Part shown: one piece after another, positions 1-11,453 of the stretch
How positions within the stretch are numbered: position 1 is the stretch's first letter
Layout of the letters: the number at the start of each line of letters is the position of its first letter
Assembly (NCBI GenBank): GCA_013180625.2
Contig: SNVD02014855.1
Coordinates: 29,954-93,953, forward strand
Origin: Boswellia sacra
Lineage: Eukaryota; Streptophyta; Magnoliopsida; Sapindales; Burseraceae
Direction: 5' to 3'
Length of the DNA: 64,000 nucleotides
Notes under the pieces: generated by a model
The model's input: the letters and a program-made list of their open reading frames with translations, nothing else
The model's database searches: none
What the model was told of the DNA's origin: nothing
Program-made: the position numbers and the translations under genes

Positions 1-287
1 ACTCATGTCTGTAAGGCTGATGATGTGCTTTGGTTTGATGTTTATCTATTTTGTTCTTAGATTTTGAGTGGGGTACGCTTGTAAAAGTATAGGCTCATAC
101 ATGTACCTATAGACCATACTCTTGTAAGGCTATTTTTGGGTGTTTTGTTTTTGTGTTTCTTAAGTGTTTTCTTGGAGCTTTGAAGTCCTTTTCAGTTGAA
201 ATCACCCTCGATGATGGTCTTAGATATCATAATTGGGCTTCAAACTGTAAACAAAAATTCCAATGCTTATAGAATCTTTGTTATAGG

Positions 288-610
288 CTACTTTTCAGAT
301 GACTTCTTCATCTCTTTAATCATTGCCATAATTTCACCTTCAGTTTGCTAGAGAGAATTAATTGCTATAGCCATATTAGCTGCAATCATTTCTTGTGGTG
401 CCTCATTTATTTCGCCAGCAGAACCAGTAATATTATGTTGAACTTGATATGTAGTTGAATTTTCATGCACTTACTATTTATCATCATTTTGTGTTTTCTA
501 TGATCTAGCCATATCAAGATTCTACTTTGATATCTGTAATATAGTTGCTAGAAATGTCGAGTAGGATCTGTATGCTATCACGTGGCACAATCTCAGAAAT
601 TGAGTTTTTT
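288..610 (-). pseudogene. Unidentified gene fragment, C-terminal end, with in-frame stops
   Basis: Read on the minus strand, two stretches look like real protein. About 610-524 gives a segment containing EIVPRDSIQILLDISS. About 475-288 gives a segment containing EAPQEMIAANMAIA, then EIMAMIKEMKK, and ends in a TAG stop. Several internal stops are TAG where a glutamine (CAG) would fit, as expected from C-to-T decay. The composition (amphipathic, Met/Lys-rich tail) suggests the end of a soluble helical protein, but I do not recognise the family. The surrounding DNA is AT-rich and non-coding. It may be a relic of a duplicated gene or the last exons of a gene whose body lies elsewhere. Confidence 0.4.
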
Positions 611-2652
611 CTTGTATTTGCCCCTTTATTTTAGATATGAGAAAACAAACCCACAATTATGTAGGAAATTTTCCCAACGAAATTGTGTTGCAATCTTGTA
701 TGACTAACAATCCTGCAAAATGATGATTAAACAAAGAAAACTCTTCAAGCAAAAGACAAAATCACAAATAGGTAATTAAATCGAGATCAATGACTTTTTG
801 TGTTATTGTGTTATGGGAGTGGAGAAATTGACTTTGTTTTTTTGAAAGAGTTCTGACTACTTTCTTTAAAGCCTTTATCACATATTTATACTCCTCACTT
901 CCCCAAAAATCTCCTCTTATCATTTCTCTTTAAAAAAAATTTAAAAATCACTCCATTCAAATTTAAAAGAATATCTTTTGAAAATAATAATTATTATTCT
1001 AGATAATTATTCCATTTGAATTTGAAAAGAATATTTTTTGAAAATTAAAAATAATAATAATAATTTTTCTACTTAATTATTCCATTCAAAATTAATATTA
1101 TCAATATATTTAAAAAATAATTATTATTTTAAAGATAATGATCATATTTAAAATAAATTAAAAACAAGTCAATCTACATTCTTATTATCTAAAATATTCT
1201 CTTTGGATCAAAACCCCACAACTGAGTTTAAACTCTAATACTTCAAACAACAGCATTGACGTAAATAGAAAATTTTCTTTGGGTGGGCTAAACTTTTTTT
1301 GTTAGTGTTTAATCTATAAGTAAATATTGCCATAAAAAATGTCTACAAATAGATCAAATGTGTTATGTAAAAATGTATATATGTTAATTTTTGTTTATAT
1401 ATTAAATTAAAATTTGGAGGAAAAGTGAGGAAATAATGGAAAGTTACAATTTGGTAAATTGAAATTTAGGTGTGATTACATTTTATAACAACATACTAAA
1501 AAGAGAATAAATATTATATGCAGGATAATTTTATTTTAAATGTGGTATAAGATTTAAAATGGATATTTTTTTATATAAATCTTGTGTTTTTCTTAAGTTT
1601 GGGTGGCCTATATAGTAAAAAATTTTACTTTCAAATAAGGGTGAAAGTGTTATAATTTAAAGTTTGTATATCAAGTTAAAATTTCTCTCAGAACTCGGAA
1701 CTCGGCTAGGCTGCAGCTTAGCCTGGCCAACTTGTAGTTCGGCCAGTGAACAATAGGATTTGTCGTACTTCATTGTATCTGTCCCCACGACAACCCCACA
1801 GTTAAGTTCCTTAACGACTTGGACCCGTTTTCTCTAAACTAAAAATTTGACTATCACTAGTGTGGCTATCATTTCCACTTTTACAAACATGATTTACGAG
1901 AAAGAGATTATCTTCCAAAATTCATACACATATTAAAGCATACATGACATGGCAAAATGGTAAAAAAAAAAAAAAATTGTCTTGGTATGGCCATAGTGGT
2001 AATGCACTTGGCATCACAATTTATTAAATTTTTTTCATTTTCCTTTTTTTCTCCCTATATCTTATTACATTATCCGTATATAAAATTTTAGGTCTATCAT
2101 TTATTCTTTTATTATTGCATCACTGAGGAAATTAAATAAGCAATTATTGCAAATTACCCCTAAAGTTTATCAATTATGTACTCATAGAAACGGTTTGATA
2201 TTTACAATCAATCGGCACCTTATAGTTTCAAAAATGCATAAAAGATCACCCTTATTAATGTAAACAGATTATTTTTACTGAAAAAAAAGAAACTAATTCA
2301 AGATTGATCATAGTTTAAAAATCACTCTTCATGCTTTGAAATTGAAGCTACATTGTATTATGGTTGTGAGATATTGTCCCTTCTAGACACAAAGAAATAG
2401 AGACCCCATTCTATGGTTATGAGTAAAATATATTGTTTCTTGATTAGATAGAGATCAAACTGTAAACAAAGTGGAGATTTAGCATTTAGCATATCATCAT
2501 GAGGAGTGACTACTTAACAGCCCCTATTTACAATAGATGTTTAATGGAGATCCCCGATGTTTTCAAAAATCAAATTGAACCCCAACCCTTTTCCTTTGCC
2601 TTTGAAGTTCGAATTCATTAACTTTCTTTAAGTCGGGACTCGAGACAGCCAA
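611..2652. other. AT-rich intergenic DNA, no gene seen
   Basis: No frame keeps coding character. The stretch holds poly(A/T) runs, for example around 1020-1140 and 1960-1980. I see no LTR, tRNA or structured repeat here. Confidence 0.6.
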
Positions 2653-2738
2653 CGTCATTTTACATTTCCTTTTGTCAAAGACAAAGCTACCGGAGCGTCA
2701 TTTTACATTTCCTTTTGTCAAAGACAAAGCTACCGGAG
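2653..2738. repeat. 43-bp tandem duplication upstream of the PPR pseudogene
   Basis: The 43-bp unit at 2653-2695, beginning cgtcattttacatttcc, is repeated without a gap at 2696-2738, and the copies look identical. It lies about 100-190 bp before the first recognisable PPR codons, so in the ancestral gene it would sit in the promoter or 5' UTR. Confidence 0.85.
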
Positions 2739-2839
2739 AGAGGTGAAGCACTCCCAAGAAAGCCCAGTTCGTTCAATTCAATCTCAGTTTTGATTACCTG
2801 AATATTTGTAGCAATAGTGTCTTCCGTTTCCTGATTAAA

Positions 2840-4076
2840 GCTCTCTCCAGCGGTTTCAAAAATCACACTTTCTTCTTCTTTTGCAAAAACAACTTCAAAA
2901 TGTAAATTCTCAGCTTCACAAAACCCTACAACTTCAAAGAGTTCGGTTGATAAATTTCTCTATCAACATTGTAAATCAGGTGAATTTACTCTCCATCAAG
3001 CCCTTCGATGCTCCGATTGCATTATTCATACGCAACCCACTCCTCCATTGTCATCTTTCAGTACTCTATTTCTACCCTTGTTAAACATAGGTATTATGAT
3101 CACGTTCTTTTGCTATACTAGAGGCTCAATTCAATTGGGTTTCTACAAAATTTAATTACTTTAAGCATTTTGACGAATTGCTTTTGCAATATGAGTCGGG
3201 TTTCTGATGGTTTTATGGTTCTTGCAACGATTTTGAGGAGGGTTTCAGCCCAGATACTGTGACTGTTACTTCTTTGATTAAAGGTTTATGTGTAGAGGGT
3301 CGAATTTTGAAGGCCAGTCTCCTGTTTAAGAATATGCTTGCGGTTGGTTGTAGGCCTGATGTGATTACGTATTCCACATTGCTTAATGGGTTGTGTAGAA
3401 CAGGCAATGCCATTGTAGCTCTCAAGCTACACGAAGATATGGTAATAGGAATGCTAAATTTGGTGTTAATTTTTAGCCTGATGTTATCTGTTATCGTAGT
3501 CTTATTGATGGTCTTTGTAAAGGTGGATTGGAAAGGCAAAAGAATTGTTTTTTGAAATGAAAGATAGGAAATTTAACCCAATGTGATTACTTATAATACA
3601 ACGATGATTGGTTATTGCTCGGTAGATAGAATTAATGATGCATTCAAGTTGTTTGTTACCTGATGTCATTAGCTACAATATTTTGATCAATGGATTTTGC
3701 TTGGCGAATAGACTTGGTGATGCAAGAGAGCTTTTCATTTCTATGATGAGTAAGGAGTGTAGACCTAATGCCATTAGCTACAATACTTGGATGAATTGGC
3801 ATTGTAAAAATAAAAGAGTTAAGGGAGCTATGAATCTTTATAAGGAAATGATTTCAAAGGAAGTTAAGCTAACAACTTTCACGTATAACACCTTGTTAAT
3901 GGGTCTTTTTCTTACAGGTAAGGTACTACATCCACAAAATCTGTTGGAAGAGATGCAACATAATAAAGTTCCATCGGATTCACTTACATGTAATATTATA
4001 ATTAATGGCTCTGCAAGAATGGTTGCATTTTAGAGGCAGTGGAATTATTTAATGCCTTGGAAAATGGTAAGCTTAA
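2840..4076 (+). pseudogene. PPR protein (P class, restorer-like) pseudogene, 5' part
   Basis: The reading continues across several frames as 35-residue pentatricopeptide repeats. Recognisable pieces are TVTSLIKGLCVEGRI, RPDVITYSTLLNGLCRTG, LPDVISYNILINGFC and FTYNTLLMGLF. The N-terminal part (about 2840-3165) has the TPPLSSFSTL-type lead found in restorer-of-fertility-like PPR proteins. Members of this family bind organellar RNA, usually in mitochondria. There is no in-frame ATG at the head, a stop near 3165, frameshifts near 3180 and 3440-3560, and a stop at 4031-4033. The gene is then cut at 4076 by a retrotransposon and resumes at 11454 or 11458, depending on which target copy is counted. 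It is clearly non-functional. Confidence 0.88.
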
Positions 4077-4591
4077 TGTCACGAGCTTAGAGGTTTGCGC
4101 AGCACGCTCGTGCGGCACTTAGTCAACTTGAACTCAAAAGTTGCTAAGTAAGCCTAGTGATTTGCCTTCTCGCTCAAGAAGAAGAGAGAATCGTTGAGCC
4201 AAAGAGCTTTGTAGGCAAGAAGAGAAGAGATGGAAGATGGAGATAAGTATTGCTAAGCAAGAGAGCTTTGTATTACACAAGAATGCTTGCTTATAACTTT
4301 TGCTTGTATGCTTGGATGATTTACAAATGAGCTTTGGAGGGGTATTTATACTAAACCACCTCTCAAATGAATGGCTAAGATCTAATGCATCTAAGGCTCC
4401 TAATTCACTATCTAGAATGATCTACTAAAATATCTAGATATGTACAAGAGAGAATTCTAGAAATTTGGCTTGCTAAAGAATTCTAGAAGATGGGTTTGGG
4501 CTTGCAAGCTTTCTAGAAGCTAGGCCAAGCCTTAAGTATATTTATGCTTATTTGGGCCATCTCTAACAAGCAAACTGGGCGGGCTGTAACA
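4077..4591 (-). repeat. 3' LTR of the chromovirus element
   Basis: 515 bp, beginning TGTCACGAGC and ending GGGCTGTAACA on the plus strand; for the minus-strand element it is the 3' LTR. A TATAAATA-like box lies at about 4342-4349 on the minus strand. The LTR is colinear with 10939-11453, with roughly 6% mismatch counted by eye. Confidence 0.93.
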
Positions 4592-4604
4592 TCCTCCCCT
4601 ACCT
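4592..4604 (-). other. Polypurine tract of the chromovirus element
   Basis: On the minus strand AGGTAGGGGAGGA directly precedes the 3' LTR. This is the expected place and composition for the plus-strand DNA primer. Confidence 0.8.
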
Positions 4605-4665
4605 AATTCTGTGACGTCCTCGGCGCGCTTTTGTCCTCGTAGCGTTGGATGTGCTCGCCAAATTG

Positions 4666-7600
4666 TCATAAGGCGTCTTCGTATTCCCAACTAGACTCAC
4701 TATCTAGAAGGTTTTTCGACTTTACCAAGTATTTGGTGTATGGTGGAACTCTTCTCCTTCGTATCACACGTTCCACAAGAATGCATTTCACGTCCTTGTC
4801 GAATGCGGTGACGACGGCTGTGGGTGCTCTCTTGGACTTGCTTCTACTTGGATCTTCCTTGTCTTCATGATAGGGCTTGAGAAAACTCACATGGAAGACT
4901 GGATGGATCTTGAGGTTAGGTGGCAATTGGACTTTGTAGAAGATTTTGCCCACTCGCCTGATAATAGGGAAGGGACCTTCGTATTTTCGTACCAACCCCT
5001 TGTGCACTTTGTGAAGTGACTTGAATTGTTGGGGTAGTAGCTTGATGAGTACCAAGTCCCCTTCTTGAAATGCGAGGTGTCATCTCTTAGTGTCCGTCCA
5101 TTTCTTCATTTTCTTGGCGGCCTTGTCTAAGCATGCTCGCGTGATGTCGGCTTGTTCATGCCATTCCTTCGGGAGCTTGTAGGCTGTTGGACTCTTCCCT
5201 CCATAGGTTGAAGCTATGGCATGTGGAGTCATAGGTTATTGTCCCGTCACAATCTCAAATGGACTCTTACCCGTTGCCTCACTCCTTTGGAGATTATATG
5301 AGAATTGGGCATCATCTAGCAACTTTGCCCAATCATGTTGGTGAGCACTCACATAATGCCTCAAGTATAGCTCAAATAAGGCATTGATGCACTCGGTTTG
5401 CCCATCGGTTTGGGGATGGAAGCTTGTTGAGAAGCTCAAGTCGGTCCCCAACATTTTGAAGAGTTCTCCCCAAAAATGTCATGTGAAGCGAGGATCGCGG
5501 TCACTCACAATGTTTTGTGGAACTCCCCAAAGTTTCACCACGTGCTTGAGGAACGCTCGATCAGCTTCATCTGCGGTGCAATCCGTGGAGATGGGAATAA
5601 ATGTGGCATACTTGCTAAACCGATCAACTACCACCATTATGCTTCCATATTCGTCGGATTTTGGCAAGGCCACAATGAAGTCCATTGAGATGCTTTGCCA
5701 TGGCTTTCTGCAATGGGTAAGGGTTCTAGCGAACTCGCGAGGCGTTGGTGTTCAACCTTGTCTTGTTGGCATACAAGACAAGTCCTCACATAGCCTTCCA
5801 CGTCTTCCCCCATTTGAGTCCAATAGTAGGAATCTTGCATGGGTGCAAGGGTTCATGCCATACTTGGGTGACCAGCCCACTTGGAATCATGGCACTCCTT
5901 GATGATCTCCTTCCACAAATTTCCATATCTTGGCGTGAAGAGGCGATTCCCAGTTGTAAGGAGTAGGCCTTCGTCAAGCCAAAAGCGTCGTGTCTTCCCC
6001 TCACTTGCCAATTTCAAGAGATTCTTGGCTATGGGGTCGTGCTCTAGGCCTTGTTTGATGCGATCGACGAGCACACTTTATGGACGACGCATGCTTAGAA
6101 TGGCAAGTTTCGCCTTACGACTTAGGACATCGGCCACAACATTTGCCTTACCCGCTTTGTACTCGAGCCTATAGTCGAACTCGACCAAGAAGTCTTGCCA
6201 TCGTGCTTGTTTGGGGCTTAGCTTCTTTTGTGTTTGAAAATAACTTGTGGCCACATTATCGAAATTGATGATGAAGTGTGAGCCAAGCAAGTAGTGTCGC
6301 TAAACCCATAGGCAATGAATGATGGCGGTCATTTCCTTCTCTTGGACCATGTATCGTCGCTCCATGTCATTGAGCTTGCGGCTCTCGTACGCAATGGGGT
6401 GTCCTTCTTGCATGAGAACTCCCCTATAGCAAAGTCAGAGGCGTCTGTTTGCATCTCGAATGGCCTAGTATGGTCAGGTAGCACTAACACCGGTTCCTTG
6501 AATATTGCCTTCTTTAGCCCCTCAAAGGCATGTTGGCACTCTTCAGACCAGTGCCATGTGCGGTTCTTCTTGAGAACATCCGTGAGTAGGGCGGCTTTGG
6601 CTGAGTAACCCTTGATAATCCACCAATAATAATTTACCAACCCAAGAAAAGCTTGTACCTCCAGTACCTTGGTAGGAGGCTTCCATTCTCGAATGGCCTT
6701 CACCTTCGCTTGGTCCATCATAAGCTTCCCATCCCGTATTCGCTGGCCAAGGAACTTTACTTCTTGTTGAGCAAAGGAACATTTTTCCTTCTTGACATAG
6801 AGTTCGTTGTCACGAAGTAGTTGGAAGACTTGTTGGAGATGTTGCACATGCTCTTCAAGAGTTGTGCTATAAATGACGATGTCGTCCAAGCAGACTACCA
6901 TGAACTTATCAAGATAGGGATGGAAGAGCTTGTTCATGAGGGTACAGAATGTGGTGGGTGCATTTGTGAGGCTAAATGGCATGACAAGAAATTCATAAGC
7001 ACCATACCTTATCACACACGCAGTCTTTGGTTCATCGCCCTTGCCAATACGCACTTGGTAGTATCCCCATCTCAAATCAAGCTTGGTGAAGTATCGAGCC
7101 TTCCCAAGTTGGTCAAACAATTCTGCAATCAAGGGTATCCGGTACTTATTCTTGATTGTTACCTTGTTAAGTGCCCGATAATCGATGCACATGCGGAGAG
7201 CCCCATCCTTCTTCTTTTGGAAGAGGACGGGTGTACCATATGGAGCTTTTGAGGGCTGGACGTAGCCTGCATCGAGCAAGTCTTGGAGTTGTTTCTCTAA
7301 CTCTGCAAGTTCGGGTGGTGCCATGTTGTAAGGCGCCATGGTTAGAGGCTTGGCACCGGGCTCCAACTCGATTTGGTGATCCACTTCCCGTCATGGAGGC
7401 AACTTCTTTGGAAGCTCTTGGGGCATGATGTCCTTGTATCCCTCAAGGATGGCTTGGACTTGTCTTGGTAATAGATCCTTGGAAATGGTAATGTCCTCCC
7501 TATCGTTGAACTCATGAACAGTGGCAAGGAAACTTGGGTCCTTCTTCATCCCCCGTTTGAATTGTAGTACGGATAGCATCTTGTTCTCAACCTTTACTGC

Positions 7601-8532
7601 ACGTTCCACCATAACCATGCATGATTGACTCCCATCGAGGATGCTAAGGGAGTTAGAAGCCAGTATGGGGAAAACATGGACTTGGTCGAAGAATTCCATG
7701 CCCAACTACTTGGAAGTCATCCATGGGAACGATGGAGAAATCAAGCTTTCCGCTCCAAGTGCCAAGTTCTATCGATGTTGCTTTAGACACTCCCAATATT
7801 GCCTTGGCAGGTGAGTTTACCGCCTTGATGATGCCTCCTCCATTAATATATTTGAGGCCTAACCGTTTGGCCTCTTCTTTGGAAATGAAGTTGTGCATGG
7901 CTCCCGTATCAAGCATCGCATGCACATCCTTGCCGTTGATGGTGGTGCTCACATACATAAGACCCTTTTGGACATGTGTGGGTCTTTTGAGTGCGCCAAT
8001 TGTGCAGAGAGAACCTATCCCCGCTTGTGGTTCATCATTTTGTATGCCCTCATGTTGAGCGGCTAGGGCGTTGAGGGTCTTCCTCTTTGGGCAATCATGC
8101 AACCAATGAGGGCCGTCACAAATGAAGCAAGGACTTTTGGGTTTAGGGGTGTCAGACTTACCTTTGTTAGGTGTGTCGTGCTTGTCTCTCCCGAATGGTT
8201 TACGTGCACCACCTTCCTTTCGAGCATGGTCCTTCTTGGTATTCCGCTCTCCCCCACCTTTTCCATGGTTGGCCTTCCTATCCTTGGATTAGGAGGTGTA
8301 GTCTATGCGGGATTCGGCTACGGCTATGACATCATCAAGATTCTGCACACCGCACCTTTCAAGCTCGACCCTCACCCAATCCTTGAGTCCGTCAAGGAAG
8401 TAGATGAGAGAATCCTTTTCAGACATGTCCTTGATCTCTAGGATGATGGTGGTGAACTCCTTGATATACTCCTGAATGGTGCCTCTTTGCTTCAATCGAT
8501 AAAGGCGGCCCCTTGCTTCCTTTTCAACATTG
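4666..8532 (-). pseudogene. Chromovirus Pol: second gag/protease copy, RT, RNase H, integrase, chromodomain
   Basis: On the minus strand, from 8532 downward: gag C-terminus, zinc-knuckle region, aspartic protease (MLDTGAMHNFI, with its intact DTGA, about 7910), RT (6329-7384), RNase H tail (ADVLSRKA, about 6100), integrase zinc-finger remnant (CLVCQQDK, about 5760), integrase core (MDFIVALPKSDEYG near 5680, SDRDPRFT near 5480, HPQTDGQTE near 5410), integrase C-terminus and a chromodomain (VERVIRRRRVPP, about 4770). The RT active site reads CLDD instead of YLDD, and LRWGYYQ replaces the usual LRSGYYQ. Frameshifts and stops divide the frame (near 5060, 5460, 5700, 6075, 6300, 7390 and 7690). 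It would normally copy and insert the element; here it is dead. Confidence 0.9.
6855..8532 (-). repeat. 1,678-bp tandem duplication, copy 1 (gag C-terminus to RT active site)
   Basis: This segment is colinear with 8533-10210. Both the RT-side junction (6855 against 8533) and the gag-side junction (8532 against 10210) give an offset of exactly 1,678. Mismatch between the copies is about 7% in a ~265-base sample counted by eye (around 7381-7645). Small compensating indels occur inside. Confidence 0.9.
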
Positions 8533-10210
8533 TCAAGAGTTGTGCTATAAATGACAATGTCATCCAAGTAGACTACCACGAACCGATCAAGATGGGATGG
8601 AAGAGCTTGTTCATGAGGGTACAGAATGTGGCGGGTGCATTGGTGAGGCCAAATGGCATGACAAGAAATTCATAAGAACCATACCTTGTCACACACGCGG
8701 TTTTTGGTTGATCACCCTTGGCAATGCGCACTTGGTAGTACCCCGATCTCAAATCAAGCTTGGTGAAGTATCGAGCCTTCCCAAGTTGGTCGAATAATTC
8801 TGCAATCAAAGGTATCGGTTACTTGTTCTTGATTGTTACCTTGTTAAGTGCCTGATAATCGATGCACATGCGGAGAGATTCATGCTTCTTCTTTTGGAAG
8901 AGGACAGGTGCACCATATGAAGCTTTTGAGGGCTAGACGTAGCTTGCATCGAGCAAGTCTTGGAGTTGTTTCTTTAACTCTGCAAGTTGGGGTGGCGCCA
9001 TGCGGTAAGGTGCCATGGTTGAAGGCTTGGCACCGGGCTCCAACTCGATTTGGTGATCCACTTCCCGTCGTGGAGGCAACTTCTTTGGAAGCTCTTGGGG
9101 CATGATATCCTTGTATCCCTCAAGGATGGCTTGGACTCGTCTTGGCAATGGGTCCTTCGAAATGGTAATGTCCTCCCCATCGTTTAACTCACGAATGGTG
9201 GCAAGGAAACTTGGGTCCTTCTTCATCCCCCGTTTGAATTGTAGCGCGGATAGCATCTTGTTCTCAACCTTTGCTACACGTTCTGCCATAACCATGCATG
9301 ATTGACTCCCAACGAGGATGCTAAGGGAGTTAGAAGCTGGTATGGGAAAGCATGGACTTGATCGAAGAATTCCATGCCCAACACTACTTGGAAGTCATCC
9401 ATGGGAACGATGGAGAAATCAAGCTTTCCGCTCCAAGTACCAAGTTTTACCGATGTTGCCTTAGACACTCCCAATATTGCCTTGGCGGGTGAGTTTACCG
9501 CCTTGATGGTGCCTCCTTCATTAATATATTTGAGGCCTAACCGTTTGGCCTCTTCTTCGGAAATGAAGTTGTGCGTGGCTCCTGTATCAAGCATCGCATG
9601 CACATCCTTGTCGTTGATGGTGGCGCTCACATACATGAGACGCTTTTGGACATGTGTGGGTCTTTTGAGTGTGCCAATTGTGCGGAGAGAACCCATCCCC
9701 GCTTGTGGTTCCTCATTTTGTACGCCTTCATGTTGAGCGGCTAGGGCGTTGAGGGTCTTCCTCTTTGGGCAATCACGCACCCAATGAGGGCCATCACAAA
9801 TGAAACAAGGACTTTTGGGTTTAAAGGTGTCGAACTTACCTTTGTTAGGTGTGTCGCGCTTGTCTCCCCCTAATGGTTTACGTGCACCACCTTCCTTTCG
9901 AGCATGGTCCTGCTTGGTATTCCGCTCTCCCCCACCTTTTCCATGTTTGGCCTTCCTATCCTTGGATTGGGAGGTGTAGTCTATGAGGGATTCGGCTACG
10001 GCTATGGCATCATCAAGATTCTGCACACCGTACCTTTCAAGCTCGACCCTCGCCCAATCCTTGAGTCTGTCGAGGAAGTAGAAGAGAGAGTCCTTTTTGG
10101 ACATGTCCTCGATCTCTAGGATGACGGTGGTGAACTCCTTGATATACTTCCGAATGGTGACGCTTTGCTTCAATCGACATAGGCGACCTCTTGCTTCCTT
10201 TTCAGCATTG
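8533..10210 (-). repeat. 1,678-bp tandem duplication, copy 2
   Basis: This is the upstream copy, in element orientation, of the duplicated gag-protease-RT segment. It starts at gag codons near 10210 and stops just after the RT YLDD motif at 8533. The next base belongs to the gag segment of copy 1. No microhomology longer than about one base is visible at the join. Confidence 0.9.
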
Positions 10211-10900
10211 CTAGGAGAGAAGTGCTTCCGAAGTTCTCTCTTTAAGTCCTCCCATGTGAGAGGGGAGAAGATGCCTCTGCCCGCGTCGCCATGCTTTCGA
10301 CGCTACCACAATTGGGCTGCATCTCGTAGGAATGTGGGTGCAATGCTGATCCTCGAAGCGTCATCATGGACACGTTTGGCTTCGAAGTATTGCTCCATGT
10401 CGAATAGGAAGTTTTCAACTTCTGTCCCGTTGCGAGTGCCATTGTATGTGGCGGGAGTAGGCACTTGCATGGTGCTTAGCCCACTTGTGTAAGACGGGTT
10501 AGCACGATCACATTGATGCTTCTCCCATTCCGTGCAAGTTTCCTCCACTTCCACACGGATTGCTCGCAACTCATGCTCCACAAAGGTCCGTAAACCCTCG
10601 AGCTCTCATGTAAGGTTGTGTAGCTCCTTCTCGTAAGCTTTGCTAAACTCGAGTATGTTGGACTTTGTGGCTTGAGTGATCTCTCCATAATCCGTCTCTA
10701 GGCCTTTAAGAGGGTCAGAGAGACCCTCAATCGCATTGTCCATCCCCGAGATAGCTTGCTCAAGGCTAGCAACACGAGGCTTCAAGACTTCCGCAGGTGG
10801 AGCTTTGGACTTACTGCGCTTTCCTTGTGGGCACGGTTGTGGTAGAGGTTGCTCCTCTCATCCACGAACTTGCTCCTCCATGGTCACTTCAAGGTCAAAT
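8533..10900 (-). pseudogene. Chromovirus Gag-protease and truncated RT (first copy)
   Basis: On the minus strand, gag begins near 10900. The capsid part is visible at 10581-10303 (TPATYNGTRNGTEVENFLFD) and continues at 10173-9274. It has a CCHC zinc knuckle of the form CFICDGPHWVRDC (C-x2-C-x3-H-x4-C), then the aspartic protease (MLDTGATHNFI). RT follows at 9295-8533 ([36 protein letters not shown]) and ends at the duplication junction. Stops at about 8935 and frameshifts near 8590, 8820 and 9290 break it. The RT active-site YLDD is intact here, unlike in the downstream copy. The 8579-8289 frame reads through the junction from RT into the second gag segment. Confidence 0.88.
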
Positions 10901-10924
10901 GCCATTCTCTTATGCTCGAACAGT

Positions 10925-10936
10925 GCTCTGATACCA
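10925..10936 (-). other. Primer-binding site (initiator Met tRNA)
   Basis: On the minus strand TGGTATCAGAGC lies two bases inside the 5' LTR. This is the standard plant primer site complementary to the 3' end of initiator methionine tRNA, and it fixes the element's orientation. Confidence 0.9.
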
Positions 10937-10938
10937 AC

Positions 10939-11453
10939 TGTCATGAGGTTAGAGGTTTGCGTAGCATGCTTGTGTGGCACTTAGGCAACTTGAACTCAAA
11001 AGTTGCTAAGTAAGCCTAGTGATTTGCCTTCTCGCTTAAGGAGAAGAGAGGATCGTTAAGCCAAAGAGCTTTGTAGGCAAGAAGAGAAGAGATAGAAGAT
11101 GGAGACAAGTATTGATAAGCAAGAGAGCTTTGTATTACACAAGAATGCTTGCTTACAACTTTTGCTTGTATGCTTGGATGATTTACAAATGAGTTTTGGA
11201 GGTGTATTTATACTAAACCACCTCTCAAATGAATGGCTAAGATCTAATGCATCTAAGGGTCCTAATTTACTATATGAAATGATCTACTAAAATATCTAGA
11301 TATGTACAAGAGAGAATTCTAGAAACTTGGCTTGCTAGAGAATTCTAGAAGATGGGCTTGGACTTGCAAGCTTTCTAGAAGCTAGGCCAAGCCTTATGTA
11401 TATTTATGCTTATTTGGGCCATCTCTAACAAGCAAACTGGATGGGCCGTAACA
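10939..11453 (-). repeat. 5' LTR of the chromovirus element
   Basis: 515 bp, TGTCATGAGG to GGGCCGTAACA on the plus strand; the 5' LTR for the minus-strand element. A TATAAATA-type box lies near 11204-11213 (minus). Many of the differences from the other LTR are C/T or G/A, consistent with decay of methylated cytosines. Confidence 0.93.

Larger units (their letters stand above)
4077..11453 (-). mobile_element. Chromovirus-type Ty3/Gypsy LTR retrotransposon inserted in the PPR gene
   Basis: This is a complete but decayed element of 7,377 bp. It is bounded by two 515-bp direct LTRs and by a 4-bp target duplication TTAA (4073-4076 and 11454-11457). On the minus strand the order is LTR, tRNA-iMet primer site, gag, protease, RT (truncated), then a second gag C-terminus, protease, RT, RNase H, integrase, chromodomain, polypurine tract, LTR. 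The pol order RT-RH-IN defines Ty3/Gypsy, and a C-terminal chromodomain places it among chromoviruses. I cannot separate Reina, Tekay and Galadriel by eye. About 30 mismatches over 515 bp separate the LTRs. An internal 1,678-bp tandem duplication makes it longer than the ancestral form. Confidence 0.93.

Noticed and set aside
5384..5902. Plus-strand 172-codon open frame
   Set aside because: Shadow frame antisense to the chromovirus integrase; the minus-strand reading carries the conserved motifs.
6821..7252. Plus-strand 143-codon open frame
   Set aside because: Antisense shadow of the reverse transcriptase; a near copy at 8597-8797 follows from the internal duplication.
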